64,000 nt of DNA from Pedobacter sp. Leaf216 (lineage in GTDB: Bacteria > Bacteroidota > Bacteroidia > Sphingobacteriales > Sphingobacteriaceae). The first letter of the stretch is position 1. The number at the start of each line of letters is the position of its first letter. Where the stretch lies: the NCBI RefSeq assembly GCF_001421515.1, contig NZ_LMKM01000012.1:19587-83586 (forward strand), read 5' to 3'. This document shows positions 63,436 through 64,000 of the stretch, piece by piece. The notes beneath the pieces were generated by a model. It searched no databases, was not told the DNA's origin, and was given only the letters and a program-made list of their open reading frames with translations. The position numbers were made by a program, and so were the translations under genes.

Positions 63436-63615
63436 GAATTGTTAAATAAACCTGATAAAACGGAAAGCCCGGAGCGAAGAATGAGTGAGGACTTGGAGAG
63501 ATAGCAGGGCTTTCTTAACCTAAAAGAATTGTTAAATAAACCTGATAAAACGGAAAGCCCGGAGCGAAGAATGAGTGAGGACTTGGAGAGATAGCAGGGC
63601 TTTCTTAACCTAAAA
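63436..63615. repeat. Composite repeat unit B, two exact 90-bp tandem copies
   Basis: Copies at 63436-63525 and 63526-63615 appear identical. Each holds the perfect inverted pair GAAAGCCC / GGGCTTTC around a 37-base loop. The copies are GAATTGTTAAATAAACCTGA at the start and TTCTTAACCTAAAA at the end. There is no spacer, so this is not a CRISPR. Confidence 0.9.
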
Positions 63616-63675
63616 GCACCGAACCCCGCTTTTCAAAATAATTCGTATATGGTTTTTCCAGGTTGTACTGCAAAT

Positions 63676-63910
63676 TAAAAACTGCAAACGGTGAACCAAT
63701 TAGCTGTAAAACTGCCAACTATAAACTGTAAACTGCCAACTAATCTGGGCGTTACCAATCCCGATGAAAAAATCGGGAAAGGGGCGGGCTTTGCAGGGCT
63801 GCGCTGCGCTCCGGTACCGATGAAGGATCGGCACTGAACCCTTACAATCCCTAACGCGGTATTTATCACAATATCTATCCCGGGGTTAAAATTTGTAGCC
63901 AAAAGCACCA
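63676..63910. repeat. Composite repeat unit A, copy 2
   Basis: The second copy of unit A, in the same direction as the first, 60 bases after unit B copy 2. The 60-base spacer (63616-63675) starts GCACCGAACCCCGCTTTTCA and is not itself repeated. It differs from copy 1 at only a few positions, with two or three extra bases. Confidence 0.85.
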
Positions 63911-64000
63911 GAATTGTTAAATAAACCTGATAAAACGGAAAGCCCGGAGCGAAGAATGAGTGAGGACTTGGAGAGATAGCAGGGCTTTCTTAACCTAAAA
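63911..64000. repeat. Composite repeat unit B, copy 3 (at window edge)
   Basis: A third 90-base copy of unit B, ending exactly at the last base of the window, so the array probably goes on. The A-B order matches the first block. Confidence 0.88.

Noticed and set aside
63675..63908. 77-codon minus-strand frame in composite repeat A
   Set aside because: The same sequence in copy 1 is interrupted, and the product has no protein-like character.
63436..64000. 90-bp repeats at the window end as a CRISPR array
   Set aside because: Units are longer than CRISPR repeats, follow each other without unique spacers, and no cas genes are present.

Overview
The window looks like a chromosome segment of a Bacteroidota bacterium of the Sphingobacteriaceae, most likely Pedobacter or a close relative. 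The evidence is AT-rich sequence, few Shine-Dalgarno sites, several -7 boxes of the form TAnnTTTG upstream of genes, and protein families typical of this phylum (BT_3928-type DoxX protein, DUF2807 adhesin-head protein, CCC-motif membrane protein, YARHG lipoprotein, bacterial GH3 protein, CrtW/CruF carotenoid enzymes). The genus is an inference. No rRNA, tRNA, CRISPR array, intact insertion sequence or prophage was seen.

Layout. 1-657: tail of a MacB/FtsX-type ABC permease. 834-5472: a tightly packed minus-strand operon for nucleotide sugars and polysaccharide (Ugd, UXS-type decarboxylase, GalE, a 185-aa unknown, CpsB-type phosphatase). 5622-8363: Kdo transferase, gluconokinase, ferrochelatase. 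8525-8672: a 42-bp tandem repeat whose units hold two hairpins. 8750-13198: carotenoid region with CrtW ketolase, IspH, then an acyltransferase, glycosyltransferase and CruF set with overlapping genes; a decayed toxin-antitoxin pair lies inside it. A CrtD/CrtI-like desaturase follows at 19583. Together these suggest a keto-carotenoid whose acyclic end is hydrated, desaturated, glycosylated and acylated.

13420-30339 is mostly housekeeping: RlmD, AroK, DinB, BT_3928, DUF1599, FolP, the c-di-AMP synthase CdaA, a bacilliredoxin and small membrane proteins. 30405-30739 is a second damaged toxin-antitoxin locus (intact antitoxin, truncated PIN toxin). 30781-36414: GH3 protein, LptB, RecJ, sulfatase. 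37301-38035: a four-copy array of long imperfect palindromes. 38956-39781: a lipoprotein fused to a DUF4157 (eCIS-core) domain, cut by a one-base frameshift. 40097-50571: GcvP, PdxJ, surface-glycan enzymes and small proteins. 50882-60527: AhcY, M28 peptidase, TerC, polyprenyl synthase and two alpha/beta hydrolases. 60570-63034: a YpdA-type bacillithiol disulfide reductase beside a persulfide dioxygenase-rhodanese fusion, which with the bacilliredoxin at 27041 forms a low-molecular-weight-thiol/persulfide theme. 63204-64000: a composite repeat array running to the window edge.

The most distinctive non-coding feature is the number and variety of palindromic intergenic repeats: at least five families, some in tandem. 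I found no multi-gene defence system or complete new system. The best leads are the repeat families, the DUF4157 lipoprotein chimera, the two decayed toxin-antitoxin loci, the carotenoid end-group module and two very small proteins.
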